Source of the DNA: REDI01 sp964586865 | Lineage (GTDB): Bacteria > Myxococcota_A > UBA796 > GCA-2862545 | Direction of reading: 5' to 3' | Length of the DNA: 14,478 nucleotides | Assembly: GCA_964586865.1 (NCBI GenBank) | Contig: CAZPJM010000115.1 | Span: forward strand, 1-14,478 | Shown: positions 14,004 to 14,478 of the stretch, piece after piece | Layout of the letters: each line of letters opens with the position of its first letter | Position numbering within the stretch: the first letter of the stretch is position 1 | Translations under genes and position numbers: made by a program | Notes under the pieces: model-generated | Database searches by the model: none | The model's input: the letters and a program-made list of their open reading frames with translations, nothing else | Told to the model about the DNA's origin: nothing

Positions 14004-14478
14004 TCAGCCGAGGGGGTGGCGGCCCAGCCAGTCCTCCATCCAGGGCACGATGCGCTCGTGGGCATCCTCGACGACGAAGTGGTTGGCGTCGTCGAGCTCG
14101 TGGAACTCGGCGTCGGGGACGGTCTCCTTCCAGCCATCCAGGAAGTAGCGGTGGAAGACGAAGTCCTGGGTGCCCCACACCACCAGGTGGGGGTGCTCGG
14201 CGAAGCTGGCGATGCCCTCGCGCAGCTCGTCGCGGGCCCACCAGGTGGGGTGGCCGGGCTCGATGGGGATGTCGTCCACGAAGCGCTGGATGGCCACCCG
14301 ATCGGCCCAGGAGCGGTAGGGCGCCAGGTAGCCCTCGCCGATGGGGCCGTCGTACTGGGCGGGCCGGGCGGAGCCCTTCTTGAGGGCGAAGATGAGGAAG
14401 GCGTTGAAGCCCCGCACCGCCAGCGGCCCCAGCACCGGCCAGCGCATGGCGCGAATGGAAAGGGGGAAGTCGCCGAAG
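14004..14478 (-). CDS. oleB: OleB, beta-lactone decarboxylase (C-terminal half, 5' truncated)
   Basis: OleB is an alpha/beta-hydrolase related to haloalkane dehalogenases. It decarboxylates the beta-lactone from OleC to a cis-olefin and works in an OleBCD assembly. About 157 residues are visible, running off the right edge. The fragment opens with FGDFPLSIRAMRWPVLGPLA, and has RGFNAF, then YLAPYRSWADRVAIQRFVDDIP (the cap region typical of OleB and dehalogenases). LVVWGTQDFVFHRYFLDGW carries the likely catalytic acid D105, and DDANHFVVEDA carries the catalytic His133 (fragment numbering). The nucleophilic Asp lies beyond the window. A plain haloalkane dehalogenase is possible, but oleC and oleD on the same strand 8 kb away favour OleB. 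It ends 129 bases before the deacetylase start. Confidence 0.82.
   Translation of the reverse strand, partial: FGDFPLSIRAMRWPVLGPLAVRGFNAFLIFALKKGSARPAQYDGPIGEGYLAPYRSWADRVAIQRFVDDIPIEPGHPTWWARDELREGIASFAEHPHLVVWGTQDFVFHRYFLDGWKETVPDAEFHELDDANHFVVEDAHERIVPWMEDWLGRHPLG

Overview
The window is very GC-rich, about three quarters G+C by eye, and gene-dense. All fourteen recognisable open genes end in TGA, and neighbouring genes often overlap by four bases. The olefin/beta-lactone genes are separate oleB, oleC and oleD, not the oleBC fusion common in actinobacteria. There is also a textbook sigma-54 promoter. Together these suggest a high-GC deltaproteobacterium-like organism such as Myxococcota, but this is inference: there is no rRNA or other marker. 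I see no tRNA, rRNA, insertion sequence, integrase or CRISPR array.

Left part (1-3162). The tail of a large unidentified + strand gene ends at 197. A small one-helix membrane protein follows (332-670). On the - strand at 693-1369 lies the wreck of a Rieske-TPP fusion enzyme: its start and its last ~190 codons survive, the middle is gone, and the remaining pieces are out of frame. A possible Gly/Pro/Ala-rich lipoprotein (1534-2034, +) comes next. The 306 bases from 2035 to 2340 hold no gene, but carry a 15-bp tandem repeat, a cluster of dyads and a near-perfect -24/-12 promoter (2251-2267). That promoter drives a TauE/SafE (TSUP) family anion exporter (2341-3162, +).

Right part (3182-14478). 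Almost everything is on the - strand. In transcription order it runs: oleB (entering from beyond 14478), a tight seven-gene glycan operon (13874 down to 6812), then oleC and oleD (5877 down to 3182). A membrane-anchored lipocalin gene on the + strand (6073-6789) sits just upstream of oleC. OleA, which would make the beta-keto acid substrate, is not in the window.

How the genes may work together. OleD reduces a 2-alkyl-3-keto acid, OleC closes it to a beta-lactone, and OleB decarboxylates that to a long-chain cis-olefin. The glycan operon encodes a NodB-type deacetylase, a GNAT acyltransferase, a GtrB/DPM1-like polyprenyl-phosphate glycosyltransferase, a many-pass GT-C-like membrane protein, a SAM methyltransferase, an UPF0104/AglD-type membrane protein and a UDP-sugar 4-epimerase. 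This is a plausible kit for making, flipping, transferring and decorating a lipid-linked sugar. Its position inside a split ole locus, next to a lipid-binding-fold protein, is the most interesting feature of the window. A functional link between the two sets is a hypothesis, not something the sequence proves.
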